Shown: positions 17,447 to 25,050 of the stretch, one piece after another
Layout of the letters: the number at the start of each line of letters is the position of its first letter
Position numbering within the stretch: the stretch's first letter is position 1
Assembly (NCBI GenBank): GCA_964644135.1
Contig: CAZXWD010000032.1
Location: forward strand, 1-27,931
Length of the DNA: 27,931 nucleotides
Source of the DNA: CAZMOK01 sp964644135
GTDB taxonomy: Bacteria > Bacteroidota > Bacteroidia > Bacteroidales > JAGOPY01
Reading direction: 5' to 3'
The notes under the pieces: model-generated
Databases searched by the model: none
Seen by the model: only the letters and a program-made list of their open reading frames with translations
What the model was told of the DNA's origin: nothing
Made by a program: the position numbers and the translations under genes

Positions 17447-18538
17447 TTATACAAATTTTTCTCCTTTCTGGATTCTTACATCATTGACTATCTGCTTGAT
17501 CTGTTGCTCCTCCTCTTTCCTGCAGATCAGCAAAATATCCTCATCTTCCACAACAATGAAATCGTCGAGCCCGTGGATCACTGCAAGTTTGTCTTTCGGC
17601 ATATTGATAATACTGTTGGAGGTATTGTAAGTCATAACGTTCTTGCCTATGATTGCATTGTTGTTTTCGTCCTTGCTGCGTATGTCGTGAAGCGAGCCCC
17701 AGGTACCCAGGTCGGACCAGCCAAAATCCGATGGCAGCACATACACATTCTCCGCTTTTTCCATTATCCCGTAGTCGATTGATATGCTCTTGCACACCGA
17801 ATAGGTTTTCTTTATGAACTCATCTTCAGCAGGGGTGAAATACTTGTCGTGCCCTTCCCTGAAAAGGTTGTTCACTTCGGGCAGGTGCTGGTCGAGGGCA
17901 GAGAGGATACTGCTAAGCGACCAGATGAATATGCCGGAATTCCAGAGGAAGTCACCGCTCTCGAGAAAGGTTTTTGCCATTTCAAGGTCAGGCTTTTCGG
18001 TGAAGGTGCGAACCTTTCGCATTCCGTCGTCTTTCCTTCCTTCGAGTGGCTCCTCGTGGAACTGGATATATCCGTATCCGGTATCCGGTCTCGACGGCTT
18101 GATGCCGAGTGTAATGAGCCAGTCGTTCTTTTCGGCGGCATCCAGCGCAGTTTTAATATTATTCTTGAAAATGTCTTCTTTGAGTATTACATGATCAGAT
18201 GGCGCTACCACCAGGTTGGCTTCCTTGTCCTTCTCATATATTTTATGGGCAGCATAAGCAATACAGGGCGCCGTGTTCCTTCTTGCCGGCTCGCAAAGGA
18301 TCTGCTCATCTTTCAATTCAGGCAATTGCGCCTTTACCATGTCTTTGTAAATGGCATTTGTAACAATATAAATATTGCTGACTGGGCAGATATCCACAAA
18401 CCGGCTGAATGTCTGCTGAATGAGTGTCGTTCCTGTTCCCAGGATATCAATGAACTGTTTGGGATGGTCGGTTTTGCTCATCGGCCAGAAACGGGAGCCT
18501 ATCCCTCCGGCCATAATAATGCAATAGTTATGTTTCAT
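17447..18538 (-). CDS. Mannose-1-phosphate guanylyltransferase
   Basis: This 363-aa nucleotidyltransferase makes GDP-mannose from GTP and mannose-1-phosphate for surface glycans. The N-terminal loop AGGIGSRFWPMSKTDHPKQF (10-29) is the ManC/GMP signature. Later motifs are VVAPSDHVI, TGYGYIQF, FTEKP, FLWNSGIFIW and VYVLPSDFGWSDLGTW. It lacks the C-terminal isomerase domain of the bifunctional type II enzymes, so it should act only as the transferase. It lies 19 bp upstream of the S46 gene and is probably co-transcribed with it, although the two functions have no obvious link. A TAnnTTTG element lies 26 bases before the start. Confidence 0.94.
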   Translation of the reverse strand: MKHNYCIIMAGGIGSRFWPMSKTDHPKQFIDILGTGTTLIQQTFSRFVDICPVSNIYIVTNAIYKDMVKAQLPELKDEQILCEPARRNTAPCIAYAAHKIYEKDKEANLVVAPSDHVILKEDIFKNNIKTALDAAEKNDWLITLGIKPSRPDTGYGYIQFHEEPLEGRKDDGMRKVRTFTEKPDLEMAKTFLESGDFLWNSGIFIWSLSSILSALDQHLPEVNNLFREGHDKYFTPAEDEFIKKTYSVCKSISIDYGIMEKAENVYVLPSDFGWSDLGTWGSLHDIRSKDENNNAIIGKNVMTYNTSNSIINMPKDKLAVIHGLDDFIVVEDEDILLICRKEEEQQIKQIVNDVRIQKGEKFV

Positions 18539-18563
18539 AAGAAAGCAGGGGTTTTTGATACGA

Positions 18564-18571
18564 CAAATGTA
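18564..18571 (-). promoter_or_regulatory. Bacteroidota -7 element before manC-like gene
   Basis: The minus strand reads TACATTTG, a perfect match to the TAnnTTTG -7 element used by the Bacteroidota housekeeping sigma factor. It is placed 26 bases before the ATG at 18538. A weak -33 candidate (TTCG, 18596-18593) lies 21 bases further upstream, inside the SprT-like gene's 3' end. No experimental support exists here. Confidence 0.4.
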
Positions 18572-18586
18572 TAAAATCTAAAGTTA

Positions 18587-19201
18587 TTAGCCCGAAGAAC
18601 CTACCGGCGTGACAATTGCAGTGGGTTTTACAGTGTAATATTTGCGATTGTCGAGGCAATAGCAACGGTAGTTTTTCCTTATCTTCTCAAGCTTTTTGAA
18701 AGTCTTGCCATTGTTGATCCTGAAAAGACTTTCCCGTGGCAAGGTTTCCAGCAATACAGCATCGCCGTTGTTATCATAACTGCTGAGCAGCCTCGATACC
18801 ACAGGGTCTGAAAACACTGTTGCAGGAGGGTTCCTGAAATAAGACCTGAGCGATCGGGTAAGTTCGGGAGGAAAAATACCATTTTCAATGAAGGTCATTG
18901 ATATTGCACTGAAGTTCTGTTTCCACTCCCGGCCATGAGGAGGTACCCTGCGGCCGTTACTGATCCAGTTCTTCATATGTGCAATCTCGTGCAGGAGGGT
19001 AAGAAGAAAGGAATAGCGGTTCAGGTCGCCGTTCACTGTGATATGATGAAAGCGGTTGTTTACGGGTGGCCGGTAATCGCCCAGCTTGGAGCTGCGCTTT
19101 TTCTTGATGGCGATCTTTAAGGAATAACCTTTCAGCAAAGAGACCACGCCGCTATAAGCCCCCTCGGGCAAAAATTCCTTAAGCCCCTCCAGTTCTGCCA
19201 T
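18587..19201 (-). CDS. SprT-like zinc metalloprotease
   Basis: This 204-aa protein has an SprT-like core. The segment LLHEIAHMKNW supplies the HExxH zinc site (H71, E72, H75), and HGREWKQNF downstream is the usual second conserved block. The C-terminal part (NNGKTFKKLEKIRKNYRCYC) resembles the basic zinc-ribbon-like tail, with only CYC visible as a cysteine pair. SprT/Spartan relatives are linked to proteolysis of DNA-bound proteins, but the bacterial role is poorly defined. An earlier ATG at 19228 is possible. I prefer 19201 because it reduces the overlap with the upstream small lipoprotein gene to 23 bp. Confidence 0.85.
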   Translation of the reverse strand: MAELEGLKEFLPEGAYSGVVSLLKGYSLKIAIKKKRSSKLGDYRPPVNNRFHHITVNGDLNRYSFLLTLLHEIAHMKNWISNGRRVPPHGREWKQNFSAISMTFIENGIFPPELTRSLRSYFRNPPATVFSDPVVSRLLSSYDNNGDAVLLETLPRESLFRINNGKTFKKLEKIRKNYRCYCLDNRKYYTVKPTAIVTPVGSSG

Positions 19202-19364
19202 AAGTGGTTGTTTTCTCTTCAAATTCAAGATCAGGGATACAACTCCACCGGGAACAGTCGCATTTGCGTGGTTTCCTTTTTTTATAAGGGTGCCGCGTTG
19301 AGGAGCAGGAAGCTGCCATCAGAGTAATGATTAGTAATACCGGTATCCACAGGCGCAGTTTCAT
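19179..19364 (-). CDS. Small Cys-rich lipoprotein
   Basis: This 61-aa lipoprotein has a basic start, a hydrophobic core and a lipobox AASC with the acylated cysteine at residue 20. The mature part is only about 40 residues, very basic at first (HPYKKRKPRK), then has a CDC motif and a further cysteine (C35, C37, C42). Short basic lipoproteins with a C-x-C segment are seen repeatedly in Bacteroidota; their function is unknown. It overlaps the SprT-like gene, so the two are translationally linked, and it has its own predicted promoter upstream. Confidence 0.68.
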   Translation of the reverse strand: MKLRLWIPVLLIITLMAASCSSTRHPYKKRKPRKCDCSRWSCIPDLEFEEKTTTYGRTGGA

Positions 19365-19421
19365 CAGTTCTTCTTATCCTTTACACGAATTGAACGGATT
19401 GAAAAGGTAAAAATTACATTT

Positions 19422-19450
19422 CAAATTTACAAAACAGTTTTGCATTCAAA
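19422..19450 (-). promoter_or_regulatory. Bacteroidota-type promoter for lipoprotein-sprT pair
   Basis: On the minus strand, TTTG (19450-19447) is followed after 17 nt by TAAATTTG (19429-19422), a perfect TAnnTTTG. The usual spacing is slightly longer, about 19-21 nt. Transcription would start around 19415, giving a leader of roughly 50 nt before the ATG at 19364. The same intergenic region must also drive mlaE on the plus strand, for which I see no clear element. Confidence 0.45.
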
Positions 19451-19506
19451 GTTCATCCAATAGTTTCATCAAAATATCGTTAACTTAGTGCTGTTATTAA
19501 TTTGAA

Positions 19507-20238
19507 GTGCTAACAAACCTGGGTAAATATGCCATCCTGATGTTCCAGGCAATCAGGCATCCCGATAAATGGAAGATGTTCTGGCGCCAGCTTATCGTGG
19601 AGCTCCAGGGCCTGGGAGTTGAATCGGTTGGTATTGTAGTGATAATCTCCGTCTTTATGGGAGGTGTTGCTGCCATTCAGACTGCCTATAATATAGATAA
19701 CCCCCTTATACCCATGACCATGGTCGGGTTTACCGTCAGGCAGTCGATCATCCTCGAATTTGCACCTACGGTAATGAGCCTTATCCTGGCCGGAAAAGTT
19801 GGATCGAGGATCGCTTCTGAAATTGGTACCATGAGGGTTACCGAGCAGATAGACGCCCTTCAGATCATGGGCGTCAATTCAGCCAACTTTCTGATCTTCC
19901 CCAAAATTGTAGCAGCCGTTATCTTTAATCCGGTACTTATCACCCTGAGCATGCTGCTTGGGCTTTTTGGGGGATGGCTCGCCTCTGTGTCGCTGAACCT
20001 CGTCTCATCAGGTGATTACATTGAAGGAATGCAGTCGTGGTTCGATCCGTATATTGTTACCTATGCTCTCATAAAGACGGCCATTTTTGCCTTTCTCATT
20101 GTTTCTGTATCAGCTTTTCACGGTTATGTGATAAAGGGCGGGGCACTTGATGTAGGAAGCGCCAGCACCAAAGCCGTGGTGCACAGCAGCATCCTGATAA
20201 TCCTGTTCAACCTGTTGCTCACTCAACTGCTGCTTTAA
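19507..20238 (+). CDS. MlaE-family ABC permease (lipid transport)
   Basis: This 243-aa inner-membrane permease of the MlaE family belongs to an ABC system moving phospholipids between the membranes. Family marks are the amphipathic N-terminal segment, then GVESVGIVVIISVFMGGVAAIQ, EFAPTVMSLILAGKVGSRIASEIGTM, VTEQIDALQIMG and a C-terminal hydrophobic helix. The start is the GTG at 19507: an in-frame TAA lies only two codons upstream, and the protein aligns well from there. Its stop overlaps the ATG of the ATPase by one base. No MlaD (MCE) gene, the usual third component, is adjacent. Confidence 0.92.
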   Translation: MLTNLGKYAILMFQAIRHPDKWKMFWRQLIVELQGLGVESVGIVVIISVFMGGVAAIQTAYNIDNPLIPMTMVGFTVRQSIILEFAPTVMSLILAGKVGSRIASEIGTMRVTEQIDALQIMGVNSANFLIFPKIVAAVIFNPVLITLSMLLGLFGGWLASVSLNLVSSGDYIEGMQSWFDPYIVTYALIKTAIFAFLIVSVSAFHGYVIKGGALDVGSASTKAVVHSSILIILFNLLLTQLLL

Positions 20239-20984
20239 TGATAGAGGTTAAAAACATATCGAAATCATTCGGCGAAACCGAGGTGCTCAAAGATATCTCC
20301 TGCAAGTTCGAAGCAGGTAAAACAAACCTTGTGATCGGTCAGAGCGGCTCGGGCAAAACGGTGCTGATCAAATGCATGGTAGGGCTCTTTGATGTCGATG
20401 AAGGGGACATCCTTTACGACGGCAGATCGTATATTAAACTGCCGTTCAAAAAGAAAAAGAAGATAAGGCAGGAAATAGGGATGCTCTTCCAGGGGGGAGC
20501 ATTGTTCGACTATATGAATGTTGAGCAGAATATCATGTTCCCGCTTTCGATGTTTACCAAAAAAACTCCGGCCGAAAAACTCGAGCGAGTGAACTTTTGC
20601 CTCGAAAGGGTCAACCTGGAAGGAAGGAACAAACTGATGCCATCGGAGCTCAGCGGTGGCATGGTAAAAAGGGTAGCCATTGCCCGGGCCATCTCAATGA
20701 ACCCGAAATACCTCTTTTGTGACGAGCCCAATTCAGGCCTCGACCCCAAAACTGCCGATGTGATCGACGACCTCATCATGGAGATCACACACGAGTTCAA
20801 TATCACCACCATTGTTAACACCCATGATATGAACTCTGTGCTGATGATTGGCGAAAGCGTGAATTATCTGCACCAGGGGCAATTATGGTGGACGGGCTCT
20901 AAAGAAGAGATTCTGGAAGCTGATAATAAGGAGCTTCAGGATTTCATTTTTGCCACAGAATTAACCCGAAGGATTAAAAAATGA
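20238..20984 (+). CDS. MlaF-family ABC ATPase
   Basis: This 248-aa ATP-binding subunit partners the MlaE permease. It has Walker A GQSGSGKT (34-41), Q-loop FQGGALFDYMNV typical of MlaF, signature LSGGMVKRVAIARA, Walker B YLFCDEPNSGLDP and H-loop NTHDMNSV. The LSGGM signature and the GGALFD segment separate it from exporter ATPases. It overlaps mlaE by one base and cvpA by four, so the three genes are translated as a coupled unit. Confidence 0.94.
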   Translation: MIEVKNISKSFGETEVLKDISCKFEAGKTNLVIGQSGSGKTVLIKCMVGLFDVDEGDILYDGRSYIKLPFKKKKKIRQEIGMLFQGGALFDYMNVEQNIMFPLSMFTKKTPAEKLERVNFCLERVNLEGRNKLMPSELSGGMVKRVAIARAISMNPKYLFCDEPNSGLDPKTADVIDDLIMEITHEFNITTIVNTHDMNSVLMIGESVNYLHQGQLWWTGSKEEILEADNKELQDFIFATELTRRIKK

Positions 20985-21535
20985 ACCTGCTTGACATTAT
21001 CTTACTGGTACCTCTTTTATGGCTGGGATACAGGGGCTTCAGAAAAGGTCTCGTAATAGAGCTTGCTTCCCTGGCCGCCCTCATCCTGGGCATTTATGCA
21101 TCAATACATTTTTCCTGGTTCGCCGCCGACCTGCTTGACCAATGGCTGAACATAGAGCCTGAGTACATGACGATAGTTTCTTTCATTGTAACCTTTATCG
21201 TTGTGGTGGTGCTGGTTTACACCCTCGGAAGGATAATAGAAAAGATGGTCGATATGGTAGCCCTGGGGTTCCTCAACAAACTGCTGGGAACTGTTTTCGG
21301 GCTGCTTAAGGCTGTACTCTTCCTTTCGGTGATCCTGCTTCTGATTTCATCTTTCGATCAGAACGAAAAGCTGATCACACCTAAAATGAAGTCAGAGTCG
21401 AGGCTTTACAAACCCATTGCCTCGGTCATACCCCTTATTATCCCCCGCATCGATTTCGGTGATCCTGACAGCTGGAAGATCTGGCAGGAGAAAGAAAATT
21501 TGAAGCTTATCCAGGGACGACGTCTCAAAAAATGA
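20981..21535 (+). CDS. CvpA family membrane protein
   Basis: This 184-aa protein has about four TM helices (around 4-20, 25-45, 63-85 and 100-122), the glycine- and arginine-containing loop GYRGFRKGLVIELASLAALI near the N-terminus and the LNKLLGTVFGLLKAVL block typical of CvpA. CvpA proteins are linked to colicin V production and envelope stress survival, with an unclear mechanism. It begins inside the mlaF stop (ATGA overlap). The last six codons (GRRLKK) and the stop come from a repeated hairpin sequence, so the original C-terminus may have been replaced. Confidence 0.88.
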   Translation: MNLLDIILLVPLLWLGYRGFRKGLVIELASLAALILGIYASIHFSWFAADLLDQWLNIEPEYMTIVSFIVTFIVVVVLVYTLGRIIEKMVDMVALGFLNKLLGTVFGLLKAVLFLSVILLLISSFDQNEKLITPKMKSESRLYKPIASVIPLIIPRIDFGDPDSWKIWQEKENLKLIQGRRLKK

Positions 21536-21547
21536 GACGTCGTCTCC
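21514..21547. repeat. Long hairpin repeat, copy 1 (overlaps cvpA stop)
   Basis: A perfect 12-bp inverted repeat, GACGACGTCTCA (21516-21527) and TGAGACGTCGTC (21533-21544), encloses a loop of five A. GG/TCC flanks add one wobble and one normal pair. The cvpA stop codon TGA lies in the start of the right arm. Almost the same sequence recurs 109 bases downstream. It could act as a transcription terminator between the convergent cvpA and pgk, but a U-tract is only loosely present (TAATTTTTAT a few bases later). Confidence 0.9.
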
Positions 21548-21655
21548 GAATAATTTTTATATTTCCCTTTTGTAGCAGACCCTCCGTAAGTTGCTTTTAT
21601 TCAATTAATTGCTAAAAAAACATGTACTGCTGGAAATTTATTCTTTTCTGCAAAT

Positions 21656-21690
21656 AGGGACGACGTCTCAAAAAATGAGACGTCGTCCCT
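21656..21690. repeat. Long hairpin repeat, copy 2
   Basis: A perfect 15-bp stem is formed by arms 21656-21670 and 21676-21690 around the same A5 loop. The 31 bases from GGGACGACGT to ACGTCGTC are identical to copy 1, and this copy is the more perfect palindrome. It ends 21 bases before the pgk stop, in the position of a terminator for either convergent gene. The 108 bases between the copies (21548-21655) are AT-rich and hold no gene. Confidence 0.92.
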
Positions 21691-21711
21691 GCAGGATCCC
21701 TCCAGGAAAAT

Positions 21712-22902
21712 TTATTCCTCTATCGCCGAAACCCCAGGAAGCTCCTTGCCTTCAATGTATTCCAGCATGGCCCCGCCACCGGTCGAAACGTAGCTCACGC
21801 GTTCCTTGAGGTTATATTTGTTAATGGCGGCCACTGAGTCACCGCCGCCGATCAGTGAGAAAGCACCCTTTTCTGTGGCATCGGCAACGGCAATTGCAAC
21901 CTCCTTTGTTCCTTTTTCAAAACTGGACATCTCGAAAACACCCATAGGGCCATTCCAGAGAATAGTCTTTGAACCCTTTATCACATCCTTAAACTTTTTA
22001 ATGGTTTCGGGGCCAATGTCGAGACCAAGCCAGCCTTCCGGGATTTCAGAAGCATGGCAGACCTTCTGCTCTGCATCATTGGAAAATTCAGAAGCCGCTA
22101 CAGCATCTTCAGGTATCAAAAGGTCCACTCCAAGCTTTTCGGCTTTTTCAAGTGTGCTTTTGGCAACATCAATGAGGTCTTCCTCAACCATTGACTTGCC
22201 AATTTCGCCTCCCATGGCTTTAATAAAGGTAAACATCATGCCCCCGCCGATGATAAGGTTATCTACCTTATCGAGAAGGTTATTGATGATCTCGATCTTC
22301 CCTGAAACCTTGGCTCCTCCAAGCACAGCGGTGAAGGGCTTCTCAGGCTCCCCGAGCACCTTGTTAATGTTCCTGATCTCATTCCCCATTATGTAGCCAA
22401 AATATTTAGCATCGGGGAAAAATTTCGCAATGACTGCAGTGGAAGCGTGCGCCCTGTGAGCTGTCCCGAAAGCATCGTTGACATATACATCTCCCAGCTC
22501 AGAAAGCTTCCTGGCAAACTCCTCATCCCCCTTTGTCTCTTCCTTATAGAACCTGAGGTTTTCAAGAAGCAGGACCTGCCCCGGCTCCAGGTCGCCGGCA
22601 AGCTGCCTGGCCGACTCCCCAATGCAATCATCGGCAAATTTCACTTCTGAATCAAGTGACTCTGAGAGATATCCCACCAGGTGGTTCAGTGAAAACTTTA
22701 CCTCGGGTCCTTCTTTAGGCCTGCCGAGGTGTGACATCAGGATAGCTGACCCGCCGTCATCAAGGATCTTCCTGATAGTTGGCACAGCAGCATCGATGCG
22801 TGTAGTGTCTGTTATATTGTAGGAATCGTCGAGGGGAACATTGAAGTCGACCCTGATCAAAGCCTTCTTTCCTTTAAAATTTAACTGGTCAATAGTTTTC
22901 AT
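21712..22902 (-). CDS. pgk: Phosphoglycerate kinase
   Basis: This 396-aa glycolytic enzyme transfers phosphate from 1,3-bisphosphoglycerate to ADP. The N-terminal domain shows KALIRVDFNVPLDD, the substrate-binding RIDAAVPTI and SHLGRPK blocks, and FGTAHRAHAST. The C-terminal nucleotide domain shows AVLGGAKVSGKI, NGPMGVFE, the glycine-rich GGGDSVAA and the final STGGGAMLEYIEGKELPG. Full length is normal for the family. It is a single-gene unit convergent with cvpA and divergent from the aminotransferase. Confidence 0.98.
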   Translation of the reverse strand: MKTIDQLNFKGKKALIRVDFNVPLDDSYNITDTTRIDAAVPTIRKILDDGGSAILMSHLGRPKEGPEVKFSLNHLVGYLSESLDSEVKFADDCIGESARQLAGDLEPGQVLLLENLRFYKEETKGDEEFARKLSELGDVYVNDAFGTAHRAHASTAVIAKFFPDAKYFGYIMGNEIRNINKVLGEPEKPFTAVLGGAKVSGKIEIINNLLDKVDNLIIGGGMMFTFIKAMGGEIGKSMVEEDLIDVAKSTLEKAEKLGVDLLIPEDAVAASEFSNDAEQKVCHASEIPEGWLGLDIGPETIKKFKDVIKGSKTILWNGPMGVFEMSSFEKGTKEVAIAVADATEKGAFSLIGGGDSVAAINKYNLKERVSYVSTGGGAMLEYIEGKELPGVSAIEE

Positions 22903-22953
22903 AATGATAATATATTGAATGATTATTAATTACGTTGAAATACAGACAGGCTG

Positions 22954-22961
22954 CAAAATTA
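22954..22961 (-). promoter_or_regulatory. Candidate -7 element for pgk
   Basis: The minus strand reads TAATTTTG, matching TAnnTTTG, about 52 bases before the pgk ATG. No properly spaced TTTG -33 element is visible, so support is moderate only. Confidence 0.3.
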
Positions 22962-22994
22962 TTAAATTCAAAACTGTTAGTGGTGATTATTGAC

Positions 22995-23002
22995 TAATTT
23001 TG
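22995..23002 (+). promoter_or_regulatory. Candidate -7 element for the aminotransferase operon
   Basis: The plus strand reads TAATTTTG, a perfect TAnnTTTG, 36 bases before the ATG at 23039. It faces away from the pgk element in the same 136-bp divergent intergenic region. A good -33 TTTG is missing (the nearest is TTAG at 22977-22980, too close). Confidence 0.35.
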
Positions 23003-23038
23003 TCAATCCCCTGAATGTATTAACTGATTGAAACTGAT

Positions 23039-24193
23039 ATGAATTATCCCGGAAATATTACTTCCAAGCTTCCCGACACAGGCTCATCCATTTTTGCTGT
23101 GATGAGCCAGATTGCCAGGGAAGAAAATGCAATTAACCTTTCGCAGGGGTTTCCTGATTTTGAGATCGCACCGGACCTTATCAAGCTCGTCCACCAGAAA
23201 ATGAAGGAGGGTTATAACCAGTATGCGCCCATGACAGGAGTGCCCGAGCTGAGAGAGGCTATTGCCGGGAAAGTGGAAAACACCTATGGCATCAGCTATC
23301 ATCCTGATAAAGAAATCAATATAACTTCGGGAGCAACGCAGGCAATTTATACCGTCATTTCATCCCTGATCAGGGATGAAGATGAGGTGATCATCCTTGA
23401 GCCGGCTTATGATTCTTATGCGCCTGCAGTCAAGTTAAATGGTGGAAGGGTTAAGTATGCCTCCATCCTGCCTCCCGATTATAAAGTGAACTGGCAGCAA
23501 CTGGTCAAACTGATCAGCAACAGGACTAAAATGCTCATTATCAATACACCTCATAACCCCACAGGGAGTATCCTTAATAAAGAGGATCTGCAGATGCTTG
23601 AAAAGATCATTCTGAGGAACGACCTTATACTGCTGAGCGATGAGGTTTACGAACACCTGATCTTCGACGGGGAGCGCCACGAAAGTGTGTGCTATTATCC
23701 TGAGCTGGCCAAAAAGTCGTTTGTTGTGGGGTCTTTTGGCAAAACATTCCATGCCACCGGATGGAAAACCGGTTTTGTGCTGGCACCTGAGGAGCTTATG
23801 AAAGAGTTCAGGAAAGCACACCAGTTTGTTGTTTTTGCGGCAAACACGCCTATACAGCATGCCATTGCCGAATACATCAAAAACCCTGATAACTATAACT
23901 ACCTGCCTGACTTCTTCCAAGCCAAACGTGATTTTTTTACTGACTTGCTGAAAGATTCACGGTTTAAAGTTCTTCCTTGTAAGGGAACATATTTCCAGTG
24001 CCTCGATTATTCAAAAATAAGTGACGAGCCTGAAATGGATTTTGCAGTAAGGATGACCAGGGAACACAAAGTTGCATCTGTCCCTCTATCACCCTTTTAC
24101 CAGAAAAACGGCGATAACAACATACTCAGGTTCTGCTTTGCAAAGAAAGAGGAAACCCTTGAAAAAGCAGCCGAAATATTATGCAAGATCTGA
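23039..24193 (+). CDS. PLP aminotransferase, methionine/glutamine (YbdL/KAT) type
   Basis: This 384-aa fold-type I aminotransferase has the catalytic lysine K235 in SFGKTFHATGWKTG, the NTPHNPTG block and SDEVYEHLIF, and the N-terminal INLSQGFPDF that is typical of YbdL, kynurenine aminotransferase and glutamine transaminase K. YbdL-like enzymes transaminate methionine and other sulfur or aromatic amino acids and readily use glutamine. The downstream gene, overlapping by 13 bp, is an omega-amidase that removes the 2-oxoglutaramate formed when glutamine is the donor. That supports a glutamine-dependent salvage of 2-oxo-4-methylthiobutyrate or similar oxo acids. Confidence 0.92.
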   Translation: MNYPGNITSKLPDTGSSIFAVMSQIAREENAINLSQGFPDFEIAPDLIKLVHQKMKEGYNQYAPMTGVPELREAIAGKVENTYGISYHPDKEINITSGATQAIYTVISSLIRDEDEVIILEPAYDSYAPAVKLNGGRVKYASILPPDYKVNWQQLVKLISNRTKMLIINTPHNPTGSILNKEDLQMLEKIILRNDLILLSDEVYEHLIFDGERHESVCYYPELAKKSFVVGSFGKTFHATGWKTGFVLAPEELMKEFRKAHQFVVFAANTPIQHAIAEYIKNPDNYNYLPDFFQAKRDFFTDLLKDSRFKVLPCKGTYFQCLDYSKISDEPEMDFAVRMTREHKVASVPLSPFYQKNGDNNILRFCFAKKEETLEKAAEILCKI

Positions 24194-24975
24194 ATGTAAC
24201 GATTGCACAGAGCTTTCTCCACTGGGGTGATAAAAAACAAAACCTGGAGCAATTCGGAAAATATCTGGCTTCAGCGAACGGTTCCAACCTGGTGGTGCTG
24301 CCCGAAATGTTCAATACCGGCTTCATTACCGACCCGATGCCGCATGCAGAAGAGGAAAATGGTCCTACGCTGGAGTGGATGAAAGAACAGGCTTCTAAAA
24401 ATAGCTTCGTCGTAACAGGGAGCATAATAGTCAATTCTGATAATAAATATTACAACCGGCTATACTGGGTCAGACCGGATGGAAGTTACGAGTATTATGA
24501 CAAAAGGCATCTCTTCAGGATGGGCGGCGAAGATGAGAAGTTCAGCTATGGCAGGTCGAAGTTGATTGTTACTCTGAATGGATGGAAAATACTTCCACTG
24601 ATCTGCTACGACCTGAGGTTTCCGGTCTGGAGCATGAACAGGTACCTACAGGGCGATTACGAGTATGATTTGCTTATCTACGTTGCAAACTGGCCACAGG
24701 TAAGGAACCATGTATGGAAATCGTTACTGACAGCCAGGGCTATCGAAAACCAGGTTTATGTCATAGGCGTTAACCGGATCGGAAAGGATAATAACGGCAT
24801 AGAACATTCAGGGGATTCTTCGGTCATCGGACCGAAGGGGCATCCGATAATAAAAATGCCCCCCTCAAAGCAGGCAATCGAATCGGCGACCCTTTCGTAC
24901 AGGGAACTCAACGAATTCAGGGCAAAATTCACTGTGGGCCTCGACTGGGACCATTACAAGCTCGATCTGGATTGA
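24181..24975 (+). CDS. Omega-amidase, nitrilase superfamily (YafV-like)
   Basis: This 264-aa carbon-nitrogen hydrolase has the catalytic triad E42 (LPEMF), K108 (YDKRHLF) and C142 (LICYDLRFP). Other family marks are the ANWPQVRNHVWKSLLTARAIENQ helix and GVNRIGKD. The short active-site sequences match the YafV/Nit2 omega-amidase branch, which hydrolyses 2-oxoglutaramate and 2-oxosuccinamate to the oxo acid and ammonia. The start codon lies within the end of the aminotransferase gene, so the pair is translationally coupled. A weak palindrome (GTTATT-TC-AATAAC, 25005-25018) follows the gene, before trkA. Confidence 0.92.
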   Translation: MQDLNVTIAQSFLHWGDKKQNLEQFGKYLASANGSNLVVLPEMFNTGFITDPMPHAEEENGPTLEWMKEQASKNSFVVTGSIIVNSDNKYYNRLYWVRPDGSYEYYDKRHLFRMGGEDEKFSYGRSKLIVTLNGWKILPLICYDLRFPVWSMNRYLQGDYEYDLLIYVANWPQVRNHVWKSLLTARAIENQVYVIGVNRIGKDNNGIEHSGDSSVIGPKGHPIIKMPPSKQAIESATLSYRELNEFRAKFTVGLDWDHYKLDLD

Positions 24976-25050
24976 CAATCCGAATCCATTGTATTTTTAT
25001 TATCGTTATTTCAATAACAATTATATTAGCAGACCGAAAGGAGAATCAAT

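Noticed and set aside
25005..25018. GTTATT-TC-AATAAC palindrome before trkA as terminator or operator
   Set aside because: The arms are short and AT-only apart from one G/C pair, the loop is too small and there is no T-tract, so it could easily be chance.
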